Shown here piece by piece: positions 62,947-64,000 of a stretch of DNA of 64,000 bases. The stretch spans positions 1 to 64,000 of the forward strand of contig JADGAX010000003.1 in assembly GCA_015231795.1 (NCBI GenBank), given 5' to 3'. Position numbers and translations under genes: made by a program. Within the stretch, counting starts at the first letter, position 1. Each line of letters opens with the position of its first letter. The notes beneath the pieces were generated by a model that was not told where the DNA came from, made no database searches, and saw nothing but the letters and a program-made list of their open reading frames with translations. The stretch comes from Alphaproteobacteria bacterium (GTDB taxonomy: Bacteria; Pseudomonadota; Alphaproteobacteria; Rhodospirillales; WMHbin7).

Positions 62947-63331
62947 GAGACAGAACCTCCTGTTCGAAATCTATCAGCTTTCTGCAGACCTTCAAAGCCT
63001 GGTAATGGTCGCCTTCAAGGATGCGCTGAGACATTTCCATGATGATTCCCAAGACTTTTTCGTTGGGAACCGCGTTGACGAACTCGCGGACGAAGGAAAA
63101 GTAAAGATCGTGATAGTCCTTTTCCTGCCGGGGATTGGCGTACATGTTCAAGACGGTGACATAGATTTTTTTTGCGGCGGTGTCGGCTTCGTCAGGCGTG
63201 ATGACCTCACGTTCCTTCAACACGGGCACCTTGTTCAAGATCACCAATTCGGCCTTGGTGCCGCCATTGGAAATGACGGCCGTGCCGATCAACGCCTTTT
63301 CATGCGGCTTCAACGTAATTTTCAAGGGCAT
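62933..63331 (-). CDS. flbT: flagellin post-transcriptional regulator FlbT
   Basis: The 132-residue protein starts MPLKITLKPHEKALIGTAVI, the FlbT hallmark, with ANPRQEKDYHDLYFSFVREF further on. FlbT in Caulobacter binds the flagellin mRNA leader and lowers its stability. The start at 63331 is chosen by family similarity; no strong ribosome site is visible. It is translated ahead of and overlapping flaF. Confidence 0.92.
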   Translation of the reverse strand: MPLKITLKPHEKALIGTAVISNGGTKAELVILNKVPVLKEREVITPDEADTAAKKIYVTVLNMYANPRQEKDYHDLYFSFVREFVNAVPNEKVLGIIMEMSQRILEGDHYQALKVCRKLIDFEQEVLSHGQG

Positions 63332-63439
63332 GAAAATGCCAACTCCCAAATGAACAAGCCGAAGTATGCCCCAAATTCATTAACAACAATAGACCTGCAA
63401 ATGGGCAGGGTCGAGTCGTAGAAAGAAAATCTGCCAAGA

Positions 63440-63470
63440 AAAGAAAACGGGCCGCTTTTGGCGGCCCGCT
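63440..63470 (-). terminator. Rho-independent terminator after the lipoprotein gene
   Basis: On the minus strand CGGGCCGC (63468-63461) pairs with GCGGCCCG (63455-63448) and is followed by TTTTCTTTTC. It lies just after the stop at 63497. Confidence 0.87.
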
Positions 63471-63496
63471 CTCGTCATGTGTTTGAAAACAAATGA

Positions 63497-64000
63497 TCAG
63501 CCGGTCAGACCGGTGGCGGCCCAACTGCCGTCTTGCATGCGGCAGGCGGTTCCCTGGGTGGTGCCGCTGTTGCGCGGGGTGGCGACGCTGGCCTGGAAAT
63601 CGCGGCACAACGTGCCGTCGCTCATCATATAGGTGTTGGTCGGCATGAAGACGCCCGAATTGCCGGTCTCATCATTGTTCCAGCCGGCGGCTTGGCCGTT
63701 GGGCAGGCTGGCAAAGGCCTGATTCGCCGTATTTTCAGCCTTGCGCATATCCATCTGCGACAGCATGGCGCCTGCCTGCGCACCGACATAGGCGCCTGCC
63801 GCGGCGCCTAGGGCGGCATAAACGACGCGGCTCCAACCGGCGCCGGGTCCACCGTAATAGACGGCCAAACCGCCAATAACGGCGCCCGTTGCGGCGCCCA
63901 TGGCTTCGCCCATGCTGGCCGGACCACCCGTTCTGGGCGGCATGTTGGCGCAACCGGACAGAAGAAGAGCGCCCGAAAGCGCCACGACGATCGACTTCTT
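63497..64000 (-). CDS. glycine-zipper lipoprotein, 5' end beyond the window
   Basis: The reading frame is open to position 64000 and the visible part begins KKSIVVALSGALLLSGCANMPP, a typical lipoprotein signal with the acylated Cys in LSGC; only the first few residues are missing. A glycine/alanine-rich stretch (GEAMGAATGAVIGGLAVYYGG, ALGAAAGAYVGAQAGAM) forms a glycine zipper, as in outer-membrane stress lipoproteins. The C-terminal half has YMMSDGTLCRDFQ and GTACRMQDGSW, which fits a surface-antigen-like domain with two cysteines. Probably outer-membrane attached. Confidence 0.82.
   Translation of the reverse strand, partial: KKSIVVALSGALLLSGCANMPPRTGGPASMGEAMGAATGAVIGGLAVYYGGPGAGWSRVVYAALGAAAGAYVGAQAGAMLSQMDMRKAENTANQAFASLPNGQAAGWNNDETGNSGVFMPTNTYMMSDGTLCRDFQASVATPRNSGTTQGTACRMQDGSWAATGLTG

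Overview
The window looks like the chromosome of a motile alphaproteobacterium of the Rhodospirillales type (Magnetospirillum or Azospirillum-like). The basis is the alphaproteobacterial flagellar set (FliX, FlaF, FlbT, DUF6468 protein, MotE-like protein), a DksA-family protein with a single cysteine, high GC content, and metabolism mixing organic-acid, sulfur and nitrogen-oxide functions. No rRNA, tRNA, CRISPR array, integrase or transposase was seen.

Layout. 1-2.6 kb is an AT-richer accessory patch: a truncated copy and a full copy of the same unknown gene flank a small lipoprotein. 2.8-7.4 kb encodes a cytoplasmic molybdoenzyme complex of the SoeABC/DmsABC class (minus strand). It is followed by a perfect FNR-type box, the 3' remnant of a di-haem cytochrome c peroxidase gene, an NnrS-family membrane protein, and a modABC molybdate transporter (9.3-11.9 kb) that could supply the molybdoenzyme. 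12.1-14.7 kb holds acpP, fabF and mltG. 14.8-20.0 kb is an overlapping three-gene operon for a rearranged glutamate-synthase-like complex. Then come a membrane diguanylate cyclase, a glycogen locus (glgA-glk-methyltransferase divergent from glgC), a repeat-bearing gap and a GH4 glycosidase.

27.6-35.9 kb is a CoA-thioester degradation regulon: three crotonase-fold enzymes, an SDR, an acyl-CoA dehydrogenase, a 3-hydroxyacyl-CoA dehydrogenase, a TetR regulator and a ligase resembling 2-aminobenzoate-CoA ligases. Two matching inverted repeats mark the likely TetR operators. 35.9-39.5 kb is an arsenic operon (arsR, ArsP-like permease, small thioredoxin, redox-domain/ArsC fusion, acr3) whose promoter and operator overlap the arsR start codon. 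39.5-41.7 kb holds a GT2 glycosyltransferase and speE/speD.

41.8-64 kb is mostly flagellar. The minus-strand unit runs fliL-fliM-DUF6468-motE-cheY-cheZ and a 1157-residue AMIN-like/helical-repeat protein. The plus strand carries flgF-flgG-flgA-flgH, then flgI-flgJ-flgN-flgK-flgL and a short flagellin; flaF and flbT lie on the minus strand after it. Candidate sigma-54 promoters precede flgF and flgI, and a weaker one precedes fliL. The most unusual gene is at 53422-54099: a FlaF-like domain fused to a DUF2934 segment and a Lys/Ala/Pro tail like histone H1. The window ends inside a glycine-rich lipoprotein gene.
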